A DNA stretch of 39,384 nt from Novosphingobium sp. SG751A (GTDB lineage: Bacteria; Pseudomonadota; Alphaproteobacteria; Sphingomonadales; Sphingomonadaceae): the NCBI RefSeq assembly GCF_013149295.1, contig NZ_JABGCB010000028.1, positions 1-39,384 on the forward strand, in the 5' to 3' direction. Positions within the stretch are counted from its first letter, which is position 1. Each line of letters starts with the position of its first letter. Shown piece by piece: positions 1 to 8,509 of this stretch. A program made the position numbers and the translations under genes. The notes under the pieces are model-generated. The model was not told the origin of the DNA and did not search any database. It saw only the letters and a list, made by a program, of their open reading frames with translations.

Positions 1-115
1 CATAATGCTGCATCCAGAGGCCGGACAGACGAGAGCACCTGACTACGTGCCAGATCTCATTTAACGCTTGCTTCTTTTGGGGCGTCCACAGACGGACTTT
101 GGTGGATTGGGGACG

Positions 116-380
116 TCAACTTTCAGGGTTCAGCGGATCATAGGCAACAGGACGAGGATCGATCTCGTAATGCCCTGCGATCAACATATAAAAATCAGGC
201 CGCGCCAGCATCGCCATCCGGTTGCCGACGCCTTCAAACAGCACGACCAAATCGCGCCCGTGGTTGATGTCCTGAACCCCGGAGGCGTCGCTCTGGACCG
301 CAGTCTGGGCGGCTGCGACGGCATGTGCCTGCGGCGAGGATGGCGGTCATGTGGCGCCAGTAATGTCGTGGATTATTCAT
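116..380 (-). pseudogene. Small secreted-type protein gene broken by a frameshift
   Basis: Reading the minus strand from an ATG at 380, with a good ribosome site (GAGGGG) just upstream, gives an N-terminus MNNPRHYWRHMTAILAAG. That frame then becomes arginine-rich and stops. From about position 330 another frame reads sensibly (AHAVAAAQTAVQSDASG, then a hydrophobic and acidic mix ending DPRPVAYDPLNPES) down to a TGA at 116-118. The two halves join into one protein of about 87 residues if a single-base indel near 320-335 is assumed. The first half plus AHA looks like a signal peptide. The family is not recognised. It lies downstream of the broken LysR gene on the same strand. An assembly error at the indel is possible. 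Confidence 0.5.
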
Positions 381-496
381 TCAAACCCCTCTGATTCTGC
401 TTCTGTATGGGCAGATGAGAGGGCAGTAACCTTAGGTGTCGTTGTATAAAAATCATCGTTTATGATGAAATTCATAAAGGGCGATGATGTAGCCGA
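381..496. other. AT-rich gap between two broken genes
   Basis: This stretch is clearly more AT-rich than the rest of the window and is full of ATGA/TCAT words. It holds the likely promoter of the small broken gene on the minus strand. No gene or convincing terminator was seen. Confidence 0.4.
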
Positions 497-1410
497 TCAG
501 GCATTTTCATCATGATAAGTCATGAAATTTTTGCGGTAAGGTTCAAGAATTTCTGAAAACTTCTCGCGAAACCACCTCGACGCCGGGTCGTTGTTTTTAC
601 ATGTGGGCCATTGCATGTGGATCATCGTCACCGGATCGCCGCAAGGAAAGCGTGCAAGCTGGTGGGGCCGTCGCTGATGGTAGAATTCGGCAGGCTGCTT
701 GGCACCCGCGCGACAAGATCGGAGGCTGCGACAACCGAAGGGATCAGGGCCGCGCTCATGCGTGCCTGCGTGTTGGGCGCCGGGGCGCCCAAGCCGATAC
801 CGTGGGGCAGCATCGCGCGTACTTGCGGCATGGTGGCAAAAACATCTTCGCTGACACCGGGAACAGCTATGGGGTGATCGCGACGAGCAATATAGACTCA
901 GGGTTCTGCAAAAAGCCTGTCATGGGGATGGTCAGGCAAAAGCTGGAAAAACGGCTGAATGACCAGATCCATTTCGCCATCAAGAAACATCTGCCAAGCC
1001 CCCGGACTGGGCGCCATGCATGTGACACGCGACCGGGGGGAGCAGCGCAGGACCTCCCTGATTACATCGGGCAAGAAGATTTCAGCCAGATGATCGGGGG
1101 CTATCAGAGTGAAGGTCTGCTCTGCCTCGAAAGGTTCAAAGCGTGGCCGCGCCGAGACAATCGCCAGCGCATCGACCAACAGGGCCCGCAAGGAAGGCTG
1201 AAGGCGGCGGGCAAAGGGCGTCAACAACAATCGGCCGCCCTGTCGAACGAGAAGTTCATCGCCGAAATGTTCGCGCAACCGCGCCAGCGAATTGCTGATG
1301 GCGGGCTGGGTCAGGGCAAGCCGGTCGGCGGCGCGCGTGATGCTCAGTTCGGCCATCATCATGTCGAGGGCGCGTAAATGGCGAAGGTCGATGGAATCGA
1401 AAATTCTCAT
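497..1410 (-). pseudogene. LysR-family transcriptional regulator, disrupted by a stop and a frameshift
   Basis: The N-terminus is a typical LysR winged helix-turn-helix (LRALDMMMAELSITRAADRL, TQPAISNSLARLREHFGDEL) followed by the substrate-binding domain. The frame hits TGA at 898-900 after DRLFAEP. It resumes in the same frame as VYIARRDHPIAVPG, exactly where family members have a V-x-R-x-D-H-P stretch. Near 645-665 the frame shifts again. The family C-terminus (IHMQWPTCKNNDPASRWFRE) is then read in another frame, ending at TGA 497-499. Repaired, the gene would encode about 304 residues, the normal LysR length. Two independent lesions favour a true pseudogene over one sequencing error. It lies downstream of the glcG-like gene on the same strand, and an intact LysR gene is present at 7258. 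Confidence 0.85.
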
Positions 1411-1504
1411 CGACAGATCATGCGCCTGTCGCCTGCATGCGTCGGACTCTTTGGCTTACTGGCCCGATACATGATCCGGCGAGCTTTCATCCTCGGCTCA
1501 TCCT

Positions 1505-1918
1505 TCATAATTCGGCGGCAGCGATGCCTGCCCGCGCCGCCACATCATCATTCTCGCCCGTATCTCCGCTGATCCCTACGGCACCAAGGATCTTGCCATC
1601 GACCTTGATCAGCACGCCGCCCGGCGAAAAGGCGATCTGTCCATTCAGCGCGACGCTGACGCTTTGAAAGAAGATCGGATTGCTTCTGGCCCGCTCGGTC
1701 AGCACCGAAGTATCCGCATCCATGCCCAAAGCCCCCGATGCTTTGGCTCTTGCAATGGCCAGTCGGGCAAAACTGGCGCCATCCTCGCGAGCAAAGGCAA
1801 TTGGATGGCCGCCGGTATCCAGCACGATCACCGCCAGCGGTTTCAGTTCTTGGGCGCGGGCATCGGCCAATGCGCCAGCTATAATAGCCTGCGCGGCAGT
1901 AAGGGTGAGGGCGCTCAT
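1505..1918 (-). CDS. GlcG/HbpS-family (DUF336) protein
   Basis: This 137-residue protein opens with LTLTAAQAIIAGALADARA and contains the family hallmarks: L-x-V-x-V-x-D-x-x-G-H-x-x-A, DGA-FARLAIARAKA, and a glycine-rich centre (FSPGGVLIKVDGKILGAVG-SG). GlcG/HbpS proteins are small, often haem- or corrinoid-binding, and are frequently found in catabolic operons (glycolate, propanediol, aromatic acids). The exact role is usually unknown. A GGAG ribosome site lies 8 bases before the ATG. It is 34 bases downstream of the MFS gene and probably the last intact gene of that operon. No signal peptide is seen, so a cytoplasmic location is likely. The family call is firm and the function is not. Confidence 0.85.
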   Translation of the reverse strand: MSALTLTAAQAIIAGALADARAQELKPLAVIVLDTGGHPIAFAREDGASFARLAIARAKASGALGMDADTSVLTERARSNPIFFQSVSVALNGQIAFSPGGVLIKVDGKILGAVGISGDTGENDDVAARAGIAAAEL

Positions 1919-1952
1919 ACAAATTTCTCCAAAACTATGGGGTGAAACTTTT

Positions 1953-3149
1953 TCAAACCGGCCGGGCGTTGCGCTGCGGTCTGGTTTCGCGCAGGAAGAA
2001 GCTGGCTAGAATGATGGCCAGCCCCGCCCCTGCCGCCAGCCAGAGCGGCGCGGTCAGATCGAAACGCTCGACCAGATAACCGCCGACAATCGGCCCCAGC
2101 GTCGCGCCCAATGCGTCGCCGCCGATTGATACAAAGCCGACGGCAGTGGCGGTCAGTCCAACCGGCGCCAGTTCCATCGGCACCAGCACCATGGCCAGCG
2201 CGGCAATGGCTGGGCCCGCCGATGTCAACATACCGGCCGGGATCAGCAGCCCTGCATCGATACCGGGCACCAGAAAGAGCAGCGGAAGAAGCGTTGCTAT
2301 GGCCGCTGCCGTCAGCAATGCGGGGCGGCGCCCGATCCGGTCCGACAGGGCGGGCCATGTCACACAGTAGAGGAAGCCGCCAAGACCCGATGCGCCCAGT
2401 ATCCAGCCGATCTGCGTGCCGGAAAAGCCTTTCGTCTGGCTCATGAACAGGGGCGCAAAAGCGTTGAAGGCAAAGATCCATACCGTCAGCATCAGCGCGG
2501 CGACAAAGCACAACCACATATCGCGCGAGGCCAGCACAGCCCGCGCTGCGTCAAGGCCGGCGCGCGGGGCATGCGGTTGACGCGCGGGTTCGGGCACATG
2601 GCGTGCCACCACCGCTGCCAGGATCAGGCCGGGAACGCCTGCGGCAAAAAAGGCTGCGGGCCAACCGAAATGTGCTGCGATCTGGGTGGCAAATACCGGG
2701 CCGACGGCCGACCCGACCAGCGATCCGGCGCAGACCACGATGCCCACATTGCGCCCGCGCCGCTCGGGCGTGGAAAGATCCTCCATGGTGGCCATGATGA
2801 CCGACCAGCACGGCCCCTCGGCCAGCCCCAGCAAGGCGCGGATCAGCAGCATTTCCTCAAAATTGCGTGCCAGGCCCGATACCCATGACAGAAGCGAGAA
2901 GACCACCATCGCGGGCACCAGCACCCGCTTGCGCCCCACCCGGTCCGACACCATGCCGAACACGAAGGTGGAAAGCGCCCAGCACACCGATACCGCGCCC
3001 GCCAGCAGGCCGATCTGGCTGGGCGAGAGATGCAGGCTGCGCTCCAGATCGGGGCCGAGGAACAATTGCTCCATGCGGTCGAGCATCACCGTGCCAAAGC
3101 AGCCCGCAAGGATCAGTGCGATGGTGGTCTCAGAAGGACGGGAGGTCAT
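1953..3149 (-). CDS. MFS transporter, probably for an organic acid
   Basis: This 398-residue polytopic membrane protein has about 12 hydrophobic segments. The MFS loop motif between helices 2 and 3 is present (GMVSDRVGRKRVL), with a related sequence in the second half (WPALSDRIGRRPALL). Helix 4 contains LIRALLGLAEGPCWSV, typical of the anion/aromatic-acid:H+ symporter branches. The ATG at 3149 is preferred over one at 3230. The later start leaves a 13-base gap after the TonB receptor stop and has GAGGAA upstream, while the longer form would overlap the receptor gene. In context it likely moves across the inner membrane the substrate imported by the receptor and used by the thiamine-diphosphate enzyme. 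The substrate cannot be read from sequence. Confidence 0.85.
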   Translation of the reverse strand: MTSRPSETTIALILAGCFGTVMLDRMEQLFLGPDLERSLHLSPSQIGLLAGAVSVCWALSTFVFGMVSDRVGRKRVLVPAMVVFSLLSWVSGLARNFEEMLLIRALLGLAEGPCWSVIMATMEDLSTPERRGRNVGIVVCAGSLVGSAVGPVFATQIAAHFGWPAAFFAAGVPGLILAAVVARHVPEPARQPHAPRAGLDAARAVLASRDMWLCFVAALMLTVWIFAFNAFAPLFMSQTKGFSGTQIGWILGASGLGGFLYCVTWPALSDRIGRRPALLTAAAIATLLPLLFLVPGIDAGLLIPAGMLTSAGPAIAALAMVLVPMELAPVGLTATAVGFVSIGGDALGATLGPIVGGYLVERFDLTAPLWLAAGAGLAIILASFFLRETRPQRNARPV

Positions 3150-3162
3150 GGGGCGGGGTTCC

Positions 3163-5319
3163 TCAACGCATCGCATAGGACAAGGTGACGCCGAATGTGC
3201 GCGGAGCCGCCGGGAAATAGGCATCGCCAAACGTGTCGGGCTGAACGTCGGAATAATAATGCTTGTTGCCGATGTTCTCAGCCCAGACCTTTACGGCGAC
3301 CCGGGGCAGGACATCGAGGCTGAGCGATCCGTTAAGCAGGCCATAGGCGGGTTGGCGCACCCGGTTTTGCGGATCGAAATAGAAGCCGTCATTATAGCTG
3401 TACGATCCGGCCAGCGTGGCGCGCCCGATGGGCGTGGCAAAGGCATATTGGGCCGACAGGCTGAACACCAGTTCGGAGGCCAGCACGGGAACCTTGCCGC
3501 TGGCATTGCCGACCGACGCGACCAGCCCCCCGGCGGGCGCAGCGGGCAATGTAAAGAAGAGCGCATTGGTAAAGCCCGAGCCATAGCGGCCGTGCAGCCA
3601 TGACATGTTTGCCTGTGCCGTCAGGCCCTGCATGGGCGCGGCCTCAAGTTCCACATCGACGCCTTTGAACGAGGCATTGGCGCCATTGTAGAAGATCGGC
3701 GTGGTCAGACCGTTGGGGATGCCCCGGATCTGGATGTCCTGCACCTCATTGTCGAACAGGGCGATGTTGGCGCGCAGCTTGTGGTTCAGCAGATCCGATT
3801 TCAGCCCGATTTCATAGGCATCGACCGTTTGGGGCCGCACCGAGGGCAGATTGGGGTTGGTGGCGTTGAACAGCCCGCTCTTGAAGCCCCGGCTGTAGGA
3901 GGCATAGAGCAGCACGTCGCGCGTCATCTGATGATCCAGCGCCACGCGCCAGCTTGGCTTTTTGTCCTCCAGCGTCTGGCGGGGATAGGTCGTGGCCGGG
4001 ACTGCGGGATCGCTGATCGCGGTGATGAAATCAATGTGCCGTTTGTCGATGGTATAGCGCAGGCCGCCGGTCAGCCGGGTCCCGTTTGCGATTTCATAGG
4101 TGGCCTGTCCGTAGGCGGCGAAGCTCTGCGTATTGGCATAGGAAAACGTATCGGCATAGGCCAGCGGCGCCACGGCCAGACCGGTCACACGCACCGGCAC
4201 GGTCTTGAGTTCATTTCTGTAATAGAAAGCGCCCAAAGTCCATTTCAGCGGACCATCGCCGCTGGAGGCGAGCTGCAGTTCCTGCGTCCAGGAATAGCTG
4301 AGGCTGTTGATGTTGAGGTTGAGCAGCGGAACCGGGGAAAGATCCTTTTCGGTATTCAGCCGGAAATGGACAAAGTCATGGCTGGTAATGCTGGTCAGCG
4401 TGGCAAAGCCCAGATCATGTTTGAACGTGGCGGCATAATTCTGCTGGTCGGTGCCGGTGCGCAGGTTGCTGTTGGTGGTCGTGTTGTAAAAGCCGTTGTA
4501 GCCCGGCGTACCCACCACGGTCAGCTCACCCGGCAGCAGCGCGCCGCCTTGCAGATTGGGCGCATAGGCATGGGAATACATGGCGGCCAGCGTCAGGCTG
4601 GTGCCGCTGTCGATGGTCCAGAGCAATTTGCTGCGCAGCCCGCCATACTCGCCCTTATAGGCGTCAGCCCCGGTGGTCAGGTTCTTGCCCCAGCCGGTGC
4701 CCTGATGGTTGTAATTGCCCGAAACATCGATGGCCAGATTGGGCGTGATCCCGGTGGTGGCGTAAAGACCGGCGGTGACGGTGTCGTAATTGCCATAGCC
4801 GATCTGAGCCTTCAGATTGGTTTCCTGTGACGGCGCGGGGGTGATGATCTGGATCAGGCCGCCGCTGGCATTGCGGCCGAACAGCGTGCCTTGCGGTCCT
4901 TTCAGGATCTCGATACGGGCGATATTGTTGAAGGCAAACAGCGAGGCGGTGGGAGAGGGTTGATAGACCCCGTCGATATAGACGGCATTGGCGGATTCAT
5001 CCGCACCCGATCCTGTGCCGCCGACGCCGCGAATGGCAATGGATGCCCCGCCCAGACCCGTCGAGACATGCACCGCAGGCGCCAGCGTCGTCAGGTCCGA
5101 AGTGGAGGCGACACCGATCTGGCTAAGCCTTTCAGCGCTGGCGGCGGTGACCGCGATAGGTACTTTCTGCATATTCTCGTTACGGCGCTGGGCGGTGACG
5201 ATGATGTCGGCGACACCGGATTGAGGGGCGCCGGATTGCGCCTGCGCCGTGGTGGCAAGACTGATGGCCAGCAAGGATGCGCAGCCCATGGCAAAGGCCC
5301 GGATAATCGTCGTTTGCAT
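3163..5319 (-). CDS. TonB-dependent outer-membrane receptor
   Basis: This 718-residue protein has a signal peptide (MQTTIIRAFAMGCASLLA, cleaved after AQA) and then IIVTAQRRNENMQKVPIAVT, the characteristic start of sphingomonad TonB receptors. The plug domain contains IAIRGVGGTGSG, VYIDGVYQPSP and ILKGPQGTLFGRNASGG. The rest is a beta-barrel with recurring aromatic/glycine strands (LLYASYSRGFKSG). The second ATG (5319) is chosen over that at 5325 because AGGGAG sits 6 bases before it and only 1 base before the other. This subfamily commonly takes up plant or aromatic compounds rather than siderophores. Its position between the thiamine-diphosphate enzyme and the MFS gene fits substrate uptake. 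Confidence 0.9.
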   Translation of the reverse strand: MQTTIIRAFAMGCASLLAISLATTAQAQSGAPQSGVADIIVTAQRRNENMQKVPIAVTAASAERLSQIGVASTSDLTTLAPAVHVSTGLGGASIAIRGVGGTGSGADESANAVYIDGVYQPSPTASLFAFNNIARIEILKGPQGTLFGRNASGGLIQIITPAPSQETNLKAQIGYGNYDTVTAGLYATTGITPNLAIDVSGNYNHQGTGWGKNLTTGADAYKGEYGGLRSKLLWTIDSGTSLTLAAMYSHAYAPNLQGGALLPGELTVVGTPGYNGFYNTTTNSNLRTGTDQQNYAATFKHDLGFATLTSITSHDFVHFRLNTEKDLSPVPLLNLNINSLSYSWTQELQLASSGDGPLKWTLGAFYYRNELKTVPVRVTGLAVAPLAYADTFSYANTQSFAAYGQATYEIANGTRLTGGLRYTIDKRHIDFITAISDPAVPATTYPRQTLEDKKPSWRVALDHQMTRDVLLYASYSRGFKSGLFNATNPNLPSVRPQTVDAYEIGLKSDLLNHKLRANIALFDNEVQDIQIRGIPNGLTTPIFYNGANASFKGVDVELEAAPMQGLTAQANMSWLHGRYGSGFTNALFFTLPAAPAGGLVASVGNASGKVPVLASELVFSLSAQYAFATPIGRATLAGSYSYNDGFYFDPQNRVRQPAYGLLNGSLSLDVLPRVAVKVWAENIGNKHYYSDVQPDTFGDAYFPAAPRTFGVTLSYAMR

Positions 5320-5386
5320 AAACATCTCCCTCTTCCGCGGCCTGTTCTATGCTGGCCTTGCGGAGTAAAACGTTGAAAATAATCGG

Positions 5387-7108
5387 TTACAACCGGTGGG
5401 CGGTGCTTGCACCAAAGGTTGGAAACATGGGATGCGGGCTCCAGCCGACCCGCGCATCGATGACCACAGAGGTGTCGGCGGCAAGGGCGCGGGCCATCAC
5501 CGCATCAAGATCCTCCAACCGTTCGAGGCGCTCGCCATGGCATCCAAAGGCGCGGGCGATGGCCGCGTAATCTGTGCCGTCCAGATCGGTGCCGATCTCA
5601 AAGCCGTGTTTGTTTTGTGCGGCACGAATGACGCCCCAACTGGCGTTGTTGTGAATGATCGTGATGACCTTGAGGCCATAGCGCCGGGCGGTGTCGAGTT
5701 CCTGCAGGCTGAAACCAAAAGCGCCGTCGCCGGTCAGGCAAAAGACCCGCCGATCAGGATAATGGCCGGCCATAGCCAGAGCGGCTGGCAGGCCAAAGCC
5801 CAGATGCGACATGCCGGGTTCGTGAAAACGGGTGCAGGGAAGCAGCGCCGGGGTAAATTCATTGCTCCAGAAACTGGTGTGGCCGCCATCCAGCGTCACC
5901 AGATCATTTGGTCCGATGAAACGGGCCACGCCTTGCGCCAGAGCGCCGGGATGAATCAGGCCGTCTATGTTCTTCAGGTCGATGGATGCGCGATAGGCAT
6001 CGCGCTTGGCCGTCAGGCCGGGCAACCAGTCATGTGCCGGATGCAGTTCGACGCCGGACAGGGCTTGGACAAGGGCCTCGATCGCCAGCCCGGCATCGCT
6101 TGTCACGCCAAGGGTGAGAGGCAGGGCGTGGCCCAGCGCGGCCGGGTCGATGTCGATCTGCACCAGCTTGCGATCCGGGCGATCATCCCATCGGGGCGGC
6201 CCGTCCACCCAGAGGAAGGAGGAAAAACGGCAACCAAAGGCCAGCACCAGATCGGCCTGCTGCATGGCCTCGACCACCGCGCTGCCGCCGACAAAGCCGC
6301 CTTGGCCAAGGCTTTGCGGATGATCCTGTGGGATGACACCAAGCCCCATCTGCGTGGTGATGCCGGGGCAACCGACCCGGTCCAGCAAGCGAACCATACC
6401 GGCGCAGGCATCGCCGCCGGACCGCGCAACACCGCCCCCCGCGATGATCAGAGGGCGCCGTGCCTGACGCAGCAAATCCACCACCTCGGCAATATCCTGC
6501 GCATGGGGGGCGGGAGGGCGACCTATAAAGCTGGTCACCGGCGCATCCAGTTCGGCTTGGCTGAAACGAAAGGCGCCACTCAGAATTTCGGCCGGAATAT
6601 CGAGATGCACCGGGCCGGGGCCGCCGCTCAGCGCCTCCCGCAAGGCACGGTGGACCAATTCGGGCAGGCGTTCGCCCACCGTAACGCGGGCGTTCCACTT
6701 GGTAAGGTGGCGAAAGAGCGCTTCATTGTCGGTCGAACTGAAAGCGCCCCGATGGGGGTGCATGATCGCCGAAGGATTGCTGGAGGTGATCGCCAGCACC
6801 GGCAGATGGTTGGCCCATGCGCCGCCCAGCGCGCTCAGCAGATTGAGGCCACCCGGCCCTGTTTCCCCCAGACACAGGGCCATCCGCCCGGTGGCAGCAG
6901 CAATGCCGCTGGCCATGAAGGCGGCGCTGGCCTCGTGGCGGACGCCGATGAAGCGCATGTCGTCACGGACCGACAGCGCCTTGAACAAAGGCGACAATTT
7001 GCCGCTGGCGAGGCCAAAGACCGCGCGAATGCCCGCACGATGCAAAACATGAACCACCGCGTCGGCACCCGACATTGAAACATGGGTAGAGGCGTCATGG
7101 TCCTGCAT
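5387..7108 (-). CDS. Thiamine-diphosphate-dependent enzyme, acetolactate synthase/benzoylformate decarboxylase type
   Basis: This 573-residue protein has the three-domain layout of the family. The N-terminal pyrimidine-binding domain carries the catalytic glutamate E59 in GVRHEASAAFMASG. The central domain contains PLIIAGGGVARSGGDA. The C-terminal pyrophosphate-binding domain has the Mg/ThDP motif G460-D461-G462 followed about 25 residues later by HNNASWGVI. Family members carboligate or decarboxylate 2-oxo acids. Substrate-defining residues cannot be assigned by eye, so acetolactate synthase, benzoylformate decarboxylase, oxalyl-CoA decarboxylase or glyoxylate carboligase activity all remain possible. 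No small regulatory subunit gene is adjacent, which argues against biosynthetic IlvB. It is divergent from the LysR gene at 7258 and heads the minus-strand set. The ribosome site before 7108 is weak. Confidence 0.85.
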   Translation of the reverse strand: MQDHDASTHVSMSGADAVVHVLHRAGIRAVFGLASGKLSPLFKALSVRDDMRFIGVRHEASAAFMASGIAAATGRMALCLGETGPGGLNLLSALGGAWANHLPVLAITSSNPSAIMHPHRGAFSSTDNEALFRHLTKWNARVTVGERLPELVHRALREALSGGPGPVHLDIPAEILSGAFRFSQAELDAPVTSFIGRPPAPHAQDIAEVVDLLRQARRPLIIAGGGVARSGGDACAGMVRLLDRVGCPGITTQMGLGVIPQDHPQSLGQGGFVGGSAVVEAMQQADLVLAFGCRFSSFLWVDGPPRWDDRPDRKLVQIDIDPAALGHALPLTLGVTSDAGLAIEALVQALSGVELHPAHDWLPGLTAKRDAYRASIDLKNIDGLIHPGALAQGVARFIGPNDLVTLDGGHTSFWSNEFTPALLPCTRFHEPGMSHLGFGLPAALAMAGHYPDRRVFCLTGDGAFGFSLQELDTARRYGLKVITIIHNNASWGVIRAAQNKHGFEIGTDLDGTDYAAIARAFGCHGERLERLEDLDAVMARALAADTSVVIDARVGWSPHPMFPTFGASTAHRL

Positions 7109-7139
7109 GGAATGCTTTCATTGAATGGTGCCCGGATGG

Positions 7140-7183
7140 GATGGCCCGGCTATGTGCTGAGGTTTGGCGGCTAAAGGGCCATC
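7140..7183. promoter_or_regulatory. Inverted repeat in the divergent LysR/ThDP-enzyme promoter region
   Basis: GATGGCCC (7140-7147) and GGGCCATC (7176-7183) are perfect complements separated by 28 bases in the 149-base divergent gap. LysR regulators usually bind this type of gap, so this is a candidate operator or a hairpin in the enzyme's leader. A short T-N11-A LysR box was not clear. Confidence 0.35.
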
Positions 7184-7257
7184 AGGTCAAATCGTATAAC
7201 TTGAATACGGCATAGATCTGAGTGATACCTTAGATGTCCCATCCACAGAGGTAATTC

Positions 7258-8196
7258 ATGATCGATCCGCGACATCTGACCCATCTGCTGGCCATTCACG
7301 AACAAGGCTCGCTCAGTCTGGCCGGTCAGGTCCTCAACCTGTCCCAGCCTGCGCTGTCGAACAGCATCGCGGTGCTGGAGCAAAGATTGGGCGCGCCTGT
7401 GCTGATCCGCACGGCGCGCGGGGCGGTGGTCAATGATCTTGGCCTGGCGCTGGTGCGGCGCGCCCGCGAGATCCGCTCCGTGCTTGATGCCGCAGCGCAG
7501 GAGGCCAGTCTGATGCGCAGGGGACGCATGGGGCCATTGACCATTGGAGTGACGCCAAGCCTTGTCGAGCAATTCATTCCGGAAGTCATGGAGACACTGC
7601 TGACCGATCTGCCTCATCTGGCGATATCGGTGATCGAGGGGCTGGACGGGCCTTTGAATGCGGCGCTGCTGGCCGGTGAACTCGATGTCGTGGTGGCTTC
7701 TGTGGGTCAGCCTAATGCCTCGCCCGATATTGCCGAAGACCTGCTTGTCTCGGACCCTTTTTTGCTGGCGGTTCATGAGGATTCGGCGTTGAGCGGCCGA
7801 CCGAGGCTGGCACTGGCCGATACGCTTGAGGAATTATGGATCGTACCTCGTCCGGGCGGGTCGGCCTATGCGCATACTCAGGCGATGTTTCTGAATGCGG
7901 GCGTGGATTGGCCAAAGCGCACATTTTCCACCAATTCAGTGGCTCTTACTCATCAGCTTGTTGCACGGATCGGGGCTGTCGCGCTGGTCAATCGTATCAC
8001 GGCCCGCGGTTGGCTGGCACCGGTTCGCACCGTCCCTGTGGCGGAGGCGGGGCATCGCAAGATCGGGTTGCGCCGCCGTCGAACCAGTGAGGATTCGCCT
8101 TCGGTGCGGGCCTTTGCCGAAGTCGCCGCGCAAGTGTTTGAAAGACAGTCCAGGGCAGCGCCGCCGTTTCGGCAGAGTGACGACCGCGGCGTATAA
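7258..8196 (+). CDS. LysR-family transcriptional regulator
   Basis: This 312-residue protein has an N-terminal winged helix-turn-helix (HLTHLLAIHEQGSLSLAGQ, LSQPALSNSIAVLEQRLG) and then a periplasmic-binding-like effector domain (GPLTIGVTPSLVEQFIPEVM). The length and architecture are normal for the family, and it has no lesion, unlike the LysR copy at 497-1410. An AGAGG ribosome site lies about 7 bases before the ATG. Divergent orientation from the ThDP-enzyme gene is the classical arrangement for a LysR protein controlling its neighbour, probably with a substrate-derived inducer. That target is inferred from position only. Confidence 0.9.
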   Translation: MIDPRHLTHLLAIHEQGSLSLAGQVLNLSQPALSNSIAVLEQRLGAPVLIRTARGAVVNDLGLALVRRAREIRSVLDAAAQEASLMRRGRMGPLTIGVTPSLVEQFIPEVMETLLTDLPHLAISVIEGLDGPLNAALLAGELDVVVASVGQPNASPDIAEDLLVSDPFLLAVHEDSALSGRPRLALADTLEELWIVPRPGGSAYAHTQAMFLNAGVDWPKRTFSTNSVALTHQLVARIGAVALVNRITARGWLAPVRTVPVAEAGHRKIGLRRRRTSEDSPSVRAFAEVAAQVFERQSRAAPPFRQSDDRGV

Positions 8197-8331
8197 ACCC
8201 GGTGCTCTGATCGATCAGGGAGGCGATGGCGGCTAATGCAAGCCCCCATGACAGAGAACTGGACCAACAGCTCAAGCCGAGACCGGAGCTGCTCGAGGCC
8301 CGGGAAGTACACATCACGATCAAGCAGGAGA
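8197..8331. other. Gap between LysR gene and tRNA-Ser
   Basis: No coding potential, repeat or convincing terminator was seen. It forms the 3' trailer side of the tRNA on the minus strand. Confidence 0.4.
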
Positions 8332-8421
8332 TGGCGGACAGGGTGGGATTCGAACCCACGGTGAGCTTCCACCCACGGCGGTTTTCAAGACCGCTGCCTT
8401 AAACCACTCGGCCACCTGTCC
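8332..8421 (-). tRNA. tRNA-Ser(UGA)
   Basis: On the minus strand the gene starts GGACAGGTGGCCGAGTGG and ends CCTGTCC-G-CCA, giving a perfect 7-bp acceptor stem and an encoded CCA (8332-8334). The anticodon loop CTTGAAA presents UGA, which reads UCA codons. A long variable arm (about GTGGGTGGAAGCTCAC) and the T-arm GGGTTCGAATCCC make this a class II serine tRNA. Confidence 0.97.
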
Positions 8422-8433
8422 TTATGTTGCGGC

Positions 8434-8462
8434 GCATAGCCCCGATTCCCGGCCAAGCGCAA
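8434..8462 (-). promoter_or_regulatory. Probable promoter of tRNA-Ser
   Basis: On the minus strand, TTGCGC (8462-8457) and CTATGC (8439-8434) are spaced by 17 bases. The -10 element lies 12 bases upstream of the mature tRNA 5' end, as expected for a housekeeping sigma promoter with a short leader. Confidence 0.5.
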
Positions 8463-8509
8463 GGGCTGGCGGGTTTTTTTGCGCGGACGGCTGTGCCATA
8501 AGCGTGGGC

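Noticed and set aside
1..115. Search for a gene or mobile-element end at the left edge
   Set aside because: No open frame with protein-like composition and no terminal repeats were visible.
898..900. TGA in the LysR gene as a possible selenocysteine or programmed readthrough site
   Set aside because: No SECIS-like reason to expect it, and a second frameshift lesion downstream favours decay.
601..1377. 258-codon plus-strand frame over the LysR pseudogene
   Set aside because: Antisense to the LysR remnant; the minus strand carries recognisable LysR sequence in three pieces.
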